NCBI GenBank assembly: GCA_017437905.1
Contig: JAFRWY010000027.1
Location: 1 to 53,437 of the forward strand
Direction of reading: 5' to 3'
Length of the DNA stretch: 53,437 bases
From: Eubacterium sp.
Lineage (GTDB): Bacteria; Bacillota; Clostridia; Lachnospirales; Lachnospiraceae
Positions 26,853 through 36,371 of this stretch are shown here, in pieces. The position numbers and the translations under genes are program-made. Under the pieces are notes generated by a model. The model saw nothing but the letters and a program-made list of their open reading frames with translations, did no database searches and was not told the DNA's origin. The first letter of the stretch is position 1. Every line of letters begins with the position of its first letter.

Positions 26853-26896
26853 TCCTTAATAAACCTCTGTTTCTGTCTAAACTTATGCTGCAGTGC

Positions 26897-27886
26897 CTAT
26901 CTGGCCATATTGAACAACACGCTGTAGGTATCGTAAAGATCGTCCTTTGAGATCTTGTCCTGTACCAGCATGGTGTAGCTGACTTCATTTATGGTCACTT
27001 CCATGGTAAGGCAGTTTCCCGCTCCGCCGGTGGTACCGGTTTTCCATGTGCCGATGGTGATATTGGAAGGAAGCGTGCTGCTGTCTGTAATGAAATGATT
27101 CGTTGCCGTGGCAGTATCTTCCCAGACATTTCCGGAAGCGTCCTCCCAGGTGTAGGTATAATCACTGTAAAGATCGATATTGTTCAGGATCTCGTACTCT
27201 CCTGCTTTATTCACGATCAGATACAGATCATAGGCGGTTGTATAGTGGTCCAGTGCATCCAGACCGTGGGGATTCGAGCAATGGGTACAGGTAGCGCCGA
27301 TCTCCCGGGCCTTCGCATTCATCCGCTCCACGAACTGCTCCACGCTGCCGGAGATACGTTCCCCCAGGATCACGGCATAGTCGTTATAGGAAGAAAGCAT
27401 CAGTGCCGTAAGCAGATTCCGGACCGTGATCTTGCATCCGGCGGAAAGATCACTCTGGACCGCGTAAATGTTCCCCAGGGCGATATTATGATCCAGTTCG
27501 ATCACTTCATCCATGCTGATCTCACCGGCCTCCACCGCATCGCATACAACGATCCCGGTAAGCAGCTTCGTCATACTCGCCGGATAGATCCTTTCATGCA
27601 CATTGTGCGCCACGATACATTCCTTTGTATCATTATTTACCATAAGCGTCGCATAGGTGTTGCTTACGAAGTTGTCCGCACGGATCTCTTCCTTGTCGGC
27701 AATTACGGCATAACGCGAAGAGAAGCCCGCCAGACCGGATGTGGTCAGTCCGCCGAGATCCTCCGAGATTGCCTCGTTATTCTCACTGTATGCATCATCA
27801 AATCTGCTGTTCTTCCGATACATACGGAATACCACCGCTCCGGTAAGGATCAGAAGAAGCAGGATAATTATCAGTCCTTTTTTCAT
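26897..27886 (-). CDS. D-alanyl-D-alanine carboxypeptidase (DacA-type, S11)
   Basis: The 329-aa low-molecular-weight penicillin-binding protein has an uncleaved or cleaved N-terminal signal helix (residues 4-20) and the three active-site motifs S104-MTK107, S166-Y-N168 and K282-TG. It trims the terminal D-Ala from peptidoglycan stem peptides on the outer face of the membrane. It lacks the long C-terminal amphipathic-anchor domain of classical PBP5, so membrane anchoring is probably by the N-terminal helix. It begins 2 nt after mgsA. Confidence 0.93.
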   Translation of the reverse strand: MKKGLIIILLLLILTGAVVFRMYRKNSRFDDAYSENNEAISEDLGGLTTSGLAGFSSRYAVIADKEEIRADNFVSNTYATLMVNNDTKECIVAHNVHERIYPASMTKLLTGIVVCDAVEAGEISMDEVIELDHNIALGNIYAVQSDLSAGCKITVRNLLTALMLSSYNDYAVILGERISGSVEQFVERMNAKAREIGATCTHCSNPHGLDALDHYTTAYDLYLIVNKAGEYEILNNIDLYSDYTYTWEDASGNVWEDTATATNHFITDSSTLPSNITIGTWKTGTTGGAGNCLTMEVTINEVSYTMLVQDKISKDDLYDTYSVLFNMAR

Positions 27887-27888
27887 GA

Positions 27889-28287
27889 TCAGTGCTTATA
27901 GAGATCGCGCCAGTCCAGATCTCCCCTCTCCAGAGATTTGATCATCAGCTCTGCCGAGGCAAGATTGGTTGCGATCGGGATGTTGTGAACATCGCAGAGT
28001 GTGCAGATATTCACAAAGTCATTGGTTGCTGTCATATGCATCATCGGATCGCGCATGAAGATCACCAGATCCATCTGGTTGCTTTCGATCTGCGTTCCGA
28101 TCTGCTGCACGCCGCCCAGGTGCCCTGCAAGAAACTTATGCACCGTCAGCCCGGAAGCCTCTTCCACCAGTCGGCCGGTGGTCTCCGTGGCATAGAGTGT
28201 GTGATGACAGAGGATCCCGCGATATGCGATACACAGGTTCTGCATCAGTTTCTTCTTCGGATCGTGCGCAATGAGTACTACATTCAT
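27889..28287 (-). CDS. mgsA: Methylglyoxal synthase
   Basis: The 132-aa enzyme converts dihydroxyacetone phosphate to methylglyoxal, a bypass of lower glycolysis. The start is the ATG at 28285-28287 (MNVVLIAHDPKK), with GGGGGAAGG upstream. Family motifs are IAHDPKK, the phosphate-binding ATETTGRL, GHLGGVQQIG, the catalytic aspartate in VIFMRDPM and NIPIATNLASAE. It lies between rodA and the DacA-type gene, a position also seen in related Clostridia. Confidence 0.95.
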   Translation of the reverse strand: MNVVLIAHDPKKKLMQNLCIAYRGILCHHTLYATETTGRLVEEASGLTVHKFLAGHLGGVQQIGTQIESNQMDLVIFMRDPMMHMTATNDFVNICTLCDVHNIPIATNLASAELMIKSLERGDLDWRDLYKH

Positions 28288-28360
28288 ACGATACCTTCCC
28301 CCATACATAAAGTGTCAAAGCTTTCGTTTGCGCATTATATAAATGCGGCTTCACCCCACA

Positions 28361-29473
28361 TTACCAGCGTTCCGGCTGCATCCCGACATTCAGGACGATC
28401 CCTATCAGTATGGCGATCGACAGCAGAGATGTCAGTCCGTAACTGATGAAAGGGAGCGGAATTCCCGTATTCGGAAGAATACCCGTGGTAACGCTGATAT
28501 TAAAGAACGACTGGATCGCCAGAAGACATGCGGCACCCCCTGCCAGCAGCATCCCGCTCGGATCCTTTGCCCTTCTTGAAATCCTTATACATTGTAACAC
28601 TACAAGCAGAATGATTGCAATAACCAAAACACTTCCGACGAAACCGAAGGATTCTCCGATCACGGAGAAGATAAAGTCCGTCTGCTGTTCGGAGATCATT
28701 CCCGAGGTACCCACCTTTACCACGTCCCCGTCAGGTGTAAGCCCCTTTCCCCAGAGTCTTCCGGATCCGATGGCCATGATGGAATTCGCCTGCTGTGAAT
28801 ACATATCCACATACTTTGACGGATTCAGGAAGGACATGATACGGTCTACCTGATAAGGATTCAGCAGCTTCTGGTCCGGCTGGGAGATATACCACATAAA
28901 GGTTCCCGCTGCCGGGATCAGGATCAGAAGTGTGATGAAAATGATCTTATAACTGAGGCCTGCAAGATACAGCATCAGGAGCATGACCACACCCAGACAG
29001 AGGGTGGTGGAAAGATCCGGCTCCCGGAAGATCAGCATCAGCGGAACCACCGCACATCCCAGGAACAATAGAAGCCCCTTCGGCCGGGAGACCTTTTCAT
29101 CTTCGATCATCCTCTCCAGCAGTGCGGCCATGAATATGATCATCATGGTCTTGGCCAGCTCGGAGGGCTGAAAAGTGAGGCCGCCGATGGTGAACCAACG
29201 GGTAGCGTTGTTCACCGTATTTCCGAACAGGAGCACCGCAAGCAGCATCACAAGGGTTCCCAGATAAGCGGGAATATAGAGTCGGATCCAAAGGTGATAA
29301 TCCACCAGGGATACAACGATCATGATTACCACCGCAGCGCCGACGCCGATGGCCTGCTTTACGGTGAAGTTCGGATCTGCACTATTGATCACGAAGACTC
29401 CCAGGATCATAAGTCCGGTCACCATTATGAACAGTATGAAATTAAAATCACGTAATCTGTACCGTTTAAACAT
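28361..29473 (-). CDS. rodA: Peptidoglycan glycosyltransferase RodA (SEDS family)
   Basis: The 370-aa integral membrane protein has about ten helices and belongs to the FtsW/RodA/SpoVE family, which polymerises lipid II. Motifs include TIGGLTFQPSELAKTMMI (helix with conserved Glu), the PDLSTTLCLGVV segment, WGKGLTPDGDVVKVG and the C-terminal GIPLPFISYGLTS. It lies 51 nt downstream of the class B PBP gene mrdA, its expected transpeptidase partner, so it is RodA rather than FtsW. Confidence 0.94.
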   Translation of the reverse strand: MFKRYRLRDFNFILFIMVTGLMILGVFVINSADPNFTVKQAIGVGAAVVIMIVVSLVDYHLWIRLYIPAYLGTLVMLLAVLLFGNTVNNATRWFTIGGLTFQPSELAKTMMIIFMAALLERMIEDEKVSRPKGLLLFLGCAVVPLMLIFREPDLSTTLCLGVVMLLMLYLAGLSYKIIFITLLILIPAAGTFMWYISQPDQKLLNPYQVDRIMSFLNPSKYVDMYSQQANSIMAIGSGRLWGKGLTPDGDVVKVGTSGMISEQQTDFIFSVIGESFGFVGSVLVIAIILLVVLQCIRISRRAKDPSGMLLAGGAACLLAIQSFFNISVTTGILPNTGIPLPFISYGLTSLLSIAILIGIVLNVGMQPERW

Positions 29474-29524
29474 GGAAACCTCATTATCGTTTCATCAGGA
29501 TGCATGGGCTCATTTCCCGAAGGA

Positions 29525-32380
29525 TCAATCCGACAGCTTTCCTGCTCCGGTCAGCTGGGAATTGGTCAGCGCATCCTTATCATACATGTAAGCATAGATA
29601 AATCCGGTCACCTCGGCCGCATTTGCGGATGCATATCCGTACTGGATGACCGTGGTCACGGAGAATTCCGGCGACTCATAGGGTGCATAAGAGATAAACA
29701 GACCATGGGACGGATCGTTCTGGCTCTCCTGTGCAGTTCCGGTCTTGCCGGCCACATGCACCTTGATCCCGTTCAGCATCTTATCATCCTCCAGGTCGTG
29801 GGTTACCACCTGCCGGAGTCCGCTATGAAGGGAATCCCAGAGTTCGGAGGAAATGTTCACCTGATTATAAACCGTATGTTCACCGCTCTTTACGATATTT
29901 CCGGCACCGTCCTCGATCCGGCTCAGAAGCGTCAGGTTGTAGCAGGTACCGCTATTGGCAACGGTTGACACATATCTGGACAGATGCACCGGAGCGAAGG
30001 AATTCCTTCCCTGTCCGATGGCGGATGTAACCGCATCATTATCGGAAATATGCGGCGATATCTCTTCCACCTCAATGCCGGTCTTGGAATCCAGACCGAA
30101 CATGGAAGCATACTTTTCAAGCTTCCGGATACCGGAGGCATCATCATATACCCGCTTATCATTCTGGGTGGCAAGACGATGTCCGACCACATAATAGAAA
30201 TAGTTGCAGGAAACGTCCAGGGACTTGGGAATATCCACCATGCCGTGGTTGGAGCCGTTCACATTGTACAGCCAGCAGGCCGGTTTCGTGTAAACCTCTT
30301 CGAACACACCCTTATCCTGGATCTCCTCATTTAACTGAAGTGCATTCTCTTCCACACCGGTTATGGCGGAAATGATCTTGTAGGTGGATCCGGGGGCTGT
30401 TCTGGAGGATGTGGCGCGGTTGATCAGCGGCGTGGTCTTATCCGCCAGCAGTTTCTCATAATAGTCCGAATCAATATAATTCGTCAGGTAGTTGTTATCA
30501 TAGCTGGGATAGCTGACAAGTGCCCTTACCTCGCCGGTCCGGACATCCGTTACCACCACGGAACCGGAGCAGGGTTTCAGCGCCAGCATGGCCGGTGTGA
30601 TATCCAGGTTCCGGATCTTCATGCGGATAAATTCATAGGAGTCATAGGCTCCCGCGGAATAATCCTTGTATTCCTGATCGGATTCCGGATCCAGAACGCC
30701 CTGTTCATAGACCAGATCGATCACGTCCTTCCCGGAGATTTCAAGCTGCTGGAGCATGATACGGATGATCATTTTCGTAAATGCCTCATCCTGACTGAGA
30801 TATTCCAGGATGTATCTCCGGAGCAGCTGATAGATCTCTTCGGAGTCATAATAACTGTCCGGCTTTTCGATCGAGGATACATCAATGGCCTCGATACTGA
30901 TGAGATACCGTAAGAATGCCTGGAGACTGATGCTGCCCTGCACATACTTCTGGAAGGTGCTGTCGGTATCGTCCACCATGGAACGCTTGTAGAGTCCCTG
31001 CTCTGCCAGCATTTCACAGATATATTCCATATATTCCTGATATTCCTGGGACAGTGAGGATACGGCTGTCGGCCCGTCCTCCAGCTCGCTCCGGATCACG
31101 GCCACCGTCTCCTTCCGGAATCTGTCGATACGGGAATACACCTCACGCTCGTGGGAGGTTGCCGACGGATCCTGCATATGTGCGAGACTGATCTGGTTAT
31201 TTGAGAAAAGTGCGGCATATACATCCGTTACGGGAATGATATTGGTAGTATTCGGGACCGGTGCATAGGCATAATCCAGCATATGGGCCAGCAGGATGGA
31301 TGCGATCTCCTTCTCCAGCATGTCATAGCAGTACTTGGTAAGATCCGCATCGATGGTGAGATACACGTTCTGTCCCGCTTCCGCCGGACGGGTCTCCGTC
31401 ACCTCCATAACCTTGCCCAGGTTATCCACCAGCATGGTTTCGCTTCCGTCCCGTCCGTGGAGCTCCGCCTCGTAGATCTGCTCCACTCCGGTCTTTCCGA
31501 CGATATCATTTGTTGTGTACTTCAGCTGGCTGTCCTCCGAATTCAGACGCTCCAGATCCTCTTCGGATGCCTTCCCCACATATCCGATGATATGGGCAAA
31601 ATACTTTGCATCATTATAGACCCGCATGGAATCTACGGAAATATCCATACCGAACAGATGATCCTGATTCTCCAGAATGGCAGACCGGCTCTTCTCGGAG
31701 ATATTCTGCGCGATCTCCACCGGCTTATACTGCTGGAACCGGTTCAGCCAGAGCATATACCGGCAGCCCAGGATCTGCAGCTTCCTTGTTTCGGAGTATT
31801 CGTCCGTAAGATCAAAGCGTTCGGTGAGAACCTGCAGTACATCCGCAGCCGTGCTGGCCTTTTCCTCCTCCGTCAGTTCATCATAGGAGCTGGCCGCATA
31901 GACATCCCGAAGGAAACCGTTCTTTCTTCCGCCGGAAATGGTAAAGGCACATACCGATCCCTTCTTAACAATGGGAAAGTCCAGACGGAGCTTATCCCCC
32001 TGGGATTCCAGAATATCGATGGTATCCGATACCACCTGATTCTTAAGTACATTATCGGATACCCCCAGCTTCTTTGCATAATCGGAAAGCCGGGTATCAT
32101 TTCCGAAGGTCAGGTTATAGGTCATACGGCTGCTGGCCAGAAGTTTTCCGTTCCGGTCGTAGATATTTCCCCGGATGGACGGAATGGTCAGTGTCTTCTC
32201 GGTCCGGACCGTCAGATCGTCCGTATAGGTCTCCCCCTGCTGGATCTGCAGATAGAACAGACGATGGACCAGGATAAAGGTCAGCACAAAGAACAGGATC
32301 GTCACGGGGAAAATCCTGCTTTTGATATATTCCAGAAAAAGATCCTTCAGATAGATCAGAAATTCCTTGAATACTTTCAT
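29525..32380 (-). CDS. mrdA: Class B penicillin-binding protein 2 with large insertion
   Basis: The 951-aa transpeptidase of the elongation machinery has an N-terminal membrane helix (about 24-42), a pedestal domain (SIRGNIYDRNGKLLA at about 68-82), and the active-site motifs S665-TYK, S724-CN and K879-TG. Family members are usually 600-750 aa. The extra length is an insertion of about 240 residues at roughly 362-603, between TIDADLTKYCYDMLE and SGSVVVTDVRTGEV, which normally lie close together. It overlaps mreD by 4 nt and precedes rodA. All catalytic motifs are intact. Confidence 0.94.
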   Translation of the reverse strand: MKVFKEFLIYLKDLFLEYIKSRIFPVTILFFVLTFILVHRLFYLQIQQGETYTDDLTVRTEKTLTIPSIRGNIYDRNGKLLASSRMTYNLTFGNDTRLSDYAKKLGVSDNVLKNQVVSDTIDILESQGDKLRLDFPIVKKGSVCAFTISGGRKNGFLRDVYAASSYDELTEEEKASTAADVLQVLTERFDLTDEYSETRKLQILGCRYMLWLNRFQQYKPVEIAQNISEKSRSAILENQDHLFGMDISVDSMRVYNDAKYFAHIIGYVGKASEEDLERLNSEDSQLKYTTNDIVGKTGVEQIYEAELHGRDGSETMLVDNLGKVMEVTETRPAEAGQNVYLTIDADLTKYCYDMLEKEIASILLAHMLDYAYAPVPNTTNIIPVTDVYAALFSNNQISLAHMQDPSATSHEREVYSRIDRFRKETVAVIRSELEDGPTAVSSLSQEYQEYMEYICEMLAEQGLYKRSMVDDTDSTFQKYVQGSISLQAFLRYLISIEAIDVSSIEKPDSYYDSEEIYQLLRRYILEYLSQDEAFTKMIIRIMLQQLEISGKDVIDLVYEQGVLDPESDQEYKDYSAGAYDSYEFIRMKIRNLDITPAMLALKPCSGSVVVTDVRTGEVRALVSYPSYDNNYLTNYIDSDYYEKLLADKTTPLINRATSSRTAPGSTYKIISAITGVEENALQLNEEIQDKGVFEEVYTKPACWLYNVNGSNHGMVDIPKSLDVSCNYFYYVVGHRLATQNDKRVYDDASGIRKLEKYASMFGLDSKTGIEVEEISPHISDNDAVTSAIGQGRNSFAPVHLSRYVSTVANSGTCYNLTLLSRIEDGAGNIVKSGEHTVYNQVNISSELWDSLHSGLRQVVTHDLEDDKMLNGIKVHVAGKTGTAQESQNDPSHGLFISYAPYESPEFSVTTVIQYGYASANAAEVTGFIYAYMYDKDALTNSQLTGAGKLSD

Positions 32381-32880
32381 ACCTGCGCCGCCTTTCTCCG
32401 TAGCGCACGGTTGATCCGAAGATACAGTCTGTAGACAAGAACGGTGATCAGCACATCATAAAGAAGCTGTGGCAGCATGCGGTGTGAGAAATAATATCCC
32501 AGATCCACCCGGTTCCGCAGTACGAATCCGCTGATATAGATCACCATATCCAGGAACAGCTGATCGATAATGATGATGAATACGGGAAGCCCCACGTCCT
32601 CCATCAGATAATTCTTATGGAAAAGACCGTTCACGTATCCGATCAGCATATAGACAAAGGCGTAGATCCCGAGCCAGGAACCGTAGAAGAGATCGTAAAG
32701 AAGACCGGAGAAAAAGCCGGTCAGCATTCCTTCTCTTCTGCCCCGCATGATACCGAAGGACATGGTCAGTATCAGGATCAGGTTCGGCGAGGTTCCGGTC
32801 ACATCATGCAATGTGAAAACCGTCGTCTGCAGAAGAAAAGACAAGATGAGAAGTATGGTCAGCGTTATAACTCTTCGCAT
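32377..32880 (-). CDS. mreD: Rod shape-determining protein MreD
   Basis: The 167-aa membrane protein has about five hydrophobic helices, which fits MreD, a member of the wall-elongation complex. Motifs: N-terminal LTILLILSFLLQTTVF, then FGIMRGRREGMLTGFFSGLLYD and FVYMLIGYVNGLF. Its ATG starts 2 nt after mreC and its stop overlaps mrdA by 4 nt. Sequence conservation in MreD is weak, so the call leans on topology and context. Confidence 0.9.
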   Translation of the reverse strand: MRRVITLTILLILSFLLQTTVFTLHDVTGTSPNLILILTMSFGIMRGRREGMLTGFFSGLLYDLFYGSWLGIYAFVYMLIGYVNGLFHKNYLMEDVGLPVFIIIIDQLFLDMVIYISGFVLRNRVDLGYYFSHRMLPQLLYDVLITVLVYRLYLRINRALRRKAAQV

Positions 32881-32882
32881 AA

Positions 32883-33734
32883 TCAGTACGTCACTTCCTG
32901 TTTACGATCCGTGATCACGAGAATATCCCGGACACCGCTGAAATCCACGGCTGTCCGGATGTGTGCCGTCACGGTCAGGTTGTTCGGATCGGGGATCAGT
33001 TCCGATACATAGCCGATGGTAAGTCCGTACAGAAACCGGTCGGATACATTGGATGTGATGACCCTGTCTCCGATACTCACCTTGGCATCTTTATCGATAT
33101 CCGTAGCCAGAAGATATCCGTTCTTGTAGGTGGCAAGACTTCCCTCCACCGTACAGAGCGCACCGTTCGGTCCTACCGAAGCGGTGACCTTGGAACGGTC
33201 ATCCACGATAGCCCGGACTCTTGCATACGAATCATAGGACTCTACGACGATCCCCAGCAGACCGCCCTCATACAGGACGTTGCAATCCTCGTAAACCCCG
33301 TCATTTAATCCTTTATTGATATAGAACTCATTGAACCAGCCGGAGGAATCCACGGAGAACACCCTGGCTGCCGTGGTATTATACTCCGGATACATCTGAT
33401 CCAGGGAATAAAGCCCCCGGAGTTCCGCCAGCTCCGTCAGCTCCGCCTGACTTTTGGCAATCTGATCCTCCAATTCCCGGTTACGCTTCTGAAGCTCTTC
33501 ATTTTCCTCCCGAAGCTCCTTCACATCGCCGAAGATGAGGAACCGCTCCTCCACCCATTCGCCGATATTGCTGAGGCCTTCCTGCATGGGCGTAATGATC
33601 TTGCCGAACAGGTTCCGGGTCTTCTGCATAAAGGAATCCGAGAAGATGGACAGGCCCAGGAGTAGGATACACATGATGGACAGCCCCAGAAAAAGGTACT
33701 TCGGAGATATGTCTTTTTTCGGATTTATTTTCAT
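32883..33734 (-). CDS. mreC: Rod shape-determining protein MreC
   Basis: The 283-aa protein has an N-terminal membrane helix (about 11-30), a coiled coil (about 65-105, ELREENEELQKRNRELEDQ) and the double beta-barrel MreC domain (about 110-275), with VFSVDSSGWFNEFYINKGL, a GLLGIVVESYDSYARVRAIVDD segment and ITSNVSDRFLYGLTIG. It links the wall-synthesis enzymes to the cell-shape machinery. Its start overlaps radC by 4 nt; mreB, usually between radC and mreC, is not here. Confidence 0.95.
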   Translation of the reverse strand: MKINPKKDISPKYLFLGLSIMCILLLGLSIFSDSFMQKTRNLFGKIITPMQEGLSNIGEWVEERFLIFGDVKELREENEELQKRNRELEDQIAKSQAELTELAELRGLYSLDQMYPEYNTTAARVFSVDSSGWFNEFYINKGLNDGVYEDCNVLYEGGLLGIVVESYDSYARVRAIVDDRSKVTASVGPNGALCTVEGSLATYKNGYLLATDIDKDAKVSIGDRVITSNVSDRFLYGLTIGYVSELIPDPNNLTVTAHIRTAVDFSGVRDILVITDRKQEVTY

Positions 33735-34423
33735 AACAATCCTCTCTCGTTGAAGCTGAGATACTCGCTTCCTCCGATGATGATATGATCCAGCATACGA
33801 ATACCCAGCAGGTCACCCACCTGCCGGAACTGGTCTGTGATCCGGATGTCATCCGAACTTGGTTCGGTACTTCCGGAGGGGTGATTGTGCAGCAGGACAA
33901 AACTCACTGCCTCGCAGCGAAGAGCCTCCACAAAGACCTCCCTGGGAGACGCTACGGACTGGTTCACGGAGCCTTCGGAGATCATCACGTCCCTGAGGAG
34001 ACAGTTCGCCGAATTGAAGAAAAGTGCGTAAAGCCGTTCCTTCTGCAGATACCGCACTTCTTCACGGAAATACTCCGCTATGGTATATGGATGGTTCATC
34101 TGAACCAGTTCCCTGGTCCGTTCCCGGGCCATACGCCGGGACAGTTCAGCCACTGCCTGCAGCTGAACGGCCTTGACCTTTCCGATACCCGGAATCTCCG
34201 TCATCTCCCGGAAAGAGAGATAATTCAGACCGGTAAGGCCCTTGTGGAGCGGATGAAATGACAGGATCTCTTCGGCCAGGCGGACAACATTTGCCTCCCT
34301 GGTTCCGCTCCGCAGGATCACAGCCAGAAGCTCGGCATCACTAAGGGACTGGATCCCGTACTGAACCGCCTTCTCACATGGTTTATTTGTCTCTGCCATG
34401 TCAGAGATACGTAAATGTGTCAT
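33731..34423 (-). CDS. radC: RadC family JAB-domain protein
   Basis: The 230-aa protein has a helix-hairpin-helix-like N-terminal region (MTEIPGIGKVKAVQLQAV) and a C-terminal JAB/MPN domain with the metal motif HNHPSG-x5-SSDD. The family is named for DNA repair but its activity is uncertain; JAB proteins are often metalloproteases or nucleases. The start MTHLRISDMAE at 34423 is chosen for AAAGGAT upstream; the frame extends to 34468. It overlaps mreC by 4 nt, as in many Bacillota where mreB follows. Confidence 0.92.
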   Translation of the reverse strand: MTHLRISDMAETNKPCEKAVQYGIQSLSDAELLAVILRSGTREANVVRLAEEILSFHPLHKGLTGLNYLSFREMTEIPGIGKVKAVQLQAVAELSRRMARERTRELVQMNHPYTIAEYFREEVRYLQKERLYALFFNSANCLLRDVMISEGSVNQSVASPREVFVEALRCEAVSFVLLHNHPSGSTEPSSDDIRITDQFRQVGDLLGIRMLDHIIIGGSEYLSFNERGLL

Positions 34424-34499
34424 ACAGCTGATCCTTTCTGCCTCTTCGGGAGCAACTATAAGACCCATCCAACCATTTTACCACGGAATAGGGGTATGG

Positions 34500-35789
34500 T
34501 CAAAAGTTTATTTCATATCCGGTATCCACGATCCTCTGCAGGGATGACATGATCCCGAACTTCGCATGGGGGTAAGTAAGTCCTCCCTGGAAGTAAACCG
34601 CATAGGGTTCCTTCATGGGCGCATCCGCAGAAAGCTCGATGGAAGCTCCGGAGATAAAGGCTCCGGCAGCCATGATGACATCCGCATCGTACCCGGGCAT
34701 GGCCCAGGGGATCGGTTTTACAAAGCTGTCCACGGGAGCCGCAGACTGGATCCCTTCGCAGAAGGCCTGTACCAGCTCCGGCCGGCCGAATTCCACGGCT
34801 TCGATGATATCCGCCCGGGGTTCCGTACCGTTGGGGACGGCCCGGAATCCGAGTTTTTCATAGATATTTGCGGCAAATATGGCGCCCTTCAGGGCAGCGG
34901 CCGTTACGGTGGGAGCCAGGAACAGTCCCTGGGCAAACTGGCGTGTCACTCCGAGAGATGCACCCACCTCCTTCTCAAGCCCGGGTGTTGTAAGGCGCGC
35001 TGCAGCCATCCGGATACACTCTTTCGTACCGCAGATGTAACCGCCGATGGGAGCCAGTCCGCCGCCGGGATTCTTGATCAGGGAACCTACCACCATGTCC
35101 GCCCCCACGTCCGAGGGCTCGATGGTCTCCACAAATTCCCCGTAACAGTTATCTACCATGACGATCACGTCATTTCTCTGCTTCTTCACAAACGCGATGG
35201 CCTCTCCGATCTCTCCCACCGTCAGGGAGGGACGGGTATCATAGCCCTTGGAACGCTGGATATGTACGATCCTCACGGCCGGATCCGACAGCTTCTCTTC
35301 GATGCTTCCGTAATCAAAGTGTCCCTCTTCCGTAAGGTCCACCTGATCATAGGTGATGCCGAATTCCGCAAGGCATCCGGGTTCGGGACGGATCCCGATC
35401 ACTCCCTGCAGGGTGTCATAAACCTTTCCCGCGATGGAAAGGATCCTGTCACCGGGCCGGAGATTCCCGGCAAGTGCTACGGAAAGCGCGTGGGTGCCGC
35501 AGGTGATCTGCTGACGGACCAGGGCGTCCTCCGTATGGAACACCTCCGCATAGATCTCCTCCAGTGCAGTCCGGCCGCTGTCATTGTAGCCATAACCGGT
35601 GGTCCCGTAAAGGTGCGCTTCCTCCAGCCTTGCCTTCTGCATGGCCCGGAGCACCTTCACCTGATTCTGTTCCGCCACCCGGTCGATGGCTGTGAACCGG
35701 TCCCGAAGGCCTTCCTCCACGCCGGCACAGAAATCATACACCTTTTCATCGATTCCAAGATCCAGATAATACTCTTTTAACTGATCCAT
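34500..35789 (-). CDS. Methionine gamma-lyase family / aluminium resistance-type PLP enzyme
   Basis: The 429-aa fold-type I PLP enzyme belongs to the group annotated as aluminium resistance protein (YnbB-like), related to Cys/Met metabolism enzymes. Features: YGTTGYGYNDSGR near 61-73, TCGTHALSVALAGNL (cofactor phosphate cup), VDNCYGEFVE (PLP aspartate), and SLIKNPGGGLAP with the predicted PLP lysine K239. The true reaction is uncertain. It lies on the minus strand between radC and a GNAT gene. Confidence 0.9.
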   Translation of the reverse strand: MDQLKEYYLDLGIDEKVYDFCAGVEEGLRDRFTAIDRVAEQNQVKVLRAMQKARLEEAHLYGTTGYGYNDSGRTALEEIYAEVFHTEDALVRQQITCGTHALSVALAGNLRPGDRILSIAGKVYDTLQGVIGIRPEPGCLAEFGITYDQVDLTEEGHFDYGSIEEKLSDPAVRIVHIQRSKGYDTRPSLTVGEIGEAIAFVKKQRNDVIVMVDNCYGEFVETIEPSDVGADMVVGSLIKNPGGGLAPIGGYICGTKECIRMAAARLTTPGLEKEVGASLGVTRQFAQGLFLAPTVTAAALKGAIFAANIYEKLGFRAVPNGTEPRADIIEAVEFGRPELVQAFCEGIQSAAPVDSFVKPIPWAMPGYDADVIMAAGAFISGASIELSADAPMKEPYAVYFQGGLTYPHAKFGIMSSLQRIVDTGYEINF

Positions 35790-35876
35790 TGATTTTATAA
35801 CTCCGTCTCCCGGCTTTCGCCGTTTAATCTTCCTTTCGGAAGTATATCAGATTTTTGATCCGTGAAATGCAACGCC

Positions 35877-36350
35877 TTAAAGGATCTGCTCCATGCACAC
35901 CTTCTGGGGTGTAAGTCCCATGGATTCATAGAACCGCATGGCGCCCGGATTGCAGGTCCAAACATTCAGGGTGATGTTGTAACACCCCTCGCCCTTTGCA
36001 TAGGCAAGCACAGTCTCGTATAGCTCCCTTCCTACGCCCAGTCTCCTGCCGGCCTCATCCACACAGATATCGTCGATATACAGTGTACGTACATCCGTCA
36101 GCACATGGTCATCCGGATGCTGCTGATGGATACAGAAGGCGTGGCCCAGCACACGTCCCTCCTCGTCCTCATAAACGAATACCGGCGTTCCTGCATTTTC
36201 CAGGATCGCATCCAGTTCCTCCGCATTATACTTGGTGGTGGGACCCTTGAAAAGATCCGGTCTTCCGTTATGGTGGACCATATCCACCTGGACAAGAAGC
36301 TCCAGGATACGGGGGATATCTTTCTTCTCTGCTTTTCTTACATGATTCAT
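35877..36350 (-). CDS. GNAT family N-acetyltransferase
   Basis: The 157-aa protein has the GNAT fold: N-terminal VRKAEKKDIPRILELL, a beta strand VLGHAFCI, IDDICVDEAGRRLGVGRELYETVL with the acetyl-CoA pyrophosphate loop (RRLGVG, normally R/Q-x-x-G-x-G/A), and the C-terminal NITLNVWTCNPGAMRFYESMGL. Acceptor substrate unknown. It precedes the aluminium-resistance-type gene and follows miaA. Confidence 0.9.
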   Translation of the reverse strand: MNHVRKAEKKDIPRILELLVQVDMVHHNGRPDLFKGPTTKYNAEELDAILENAGTPVFVYEDEEGRVLGHAFCIHQQHPDDHVLTDVRTLYIDDICVDEAGRRLGVGRELYETVLAYAKGEGCYNITLNVWTCNPGAMRFYESMGLTPQKVCMEQIL

Positions 36351-36371
36351 TGGTAAGCCTCTCTAAGATTC

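Noticed and set aside
31283-32434. Plus-strand open frame of 383 codons opposite mrdA
   Set aside because: Antisense to an intact PBP2 with all motifs; long antisense frames are expected from the codon bias here.
34566-35780. Plus-strand open frame of 404 codons opposite the PLP enzyme
   Set aside because: It is an antisense frame of a well-recognised gene, with no family resemblance and no ribosome site seen.
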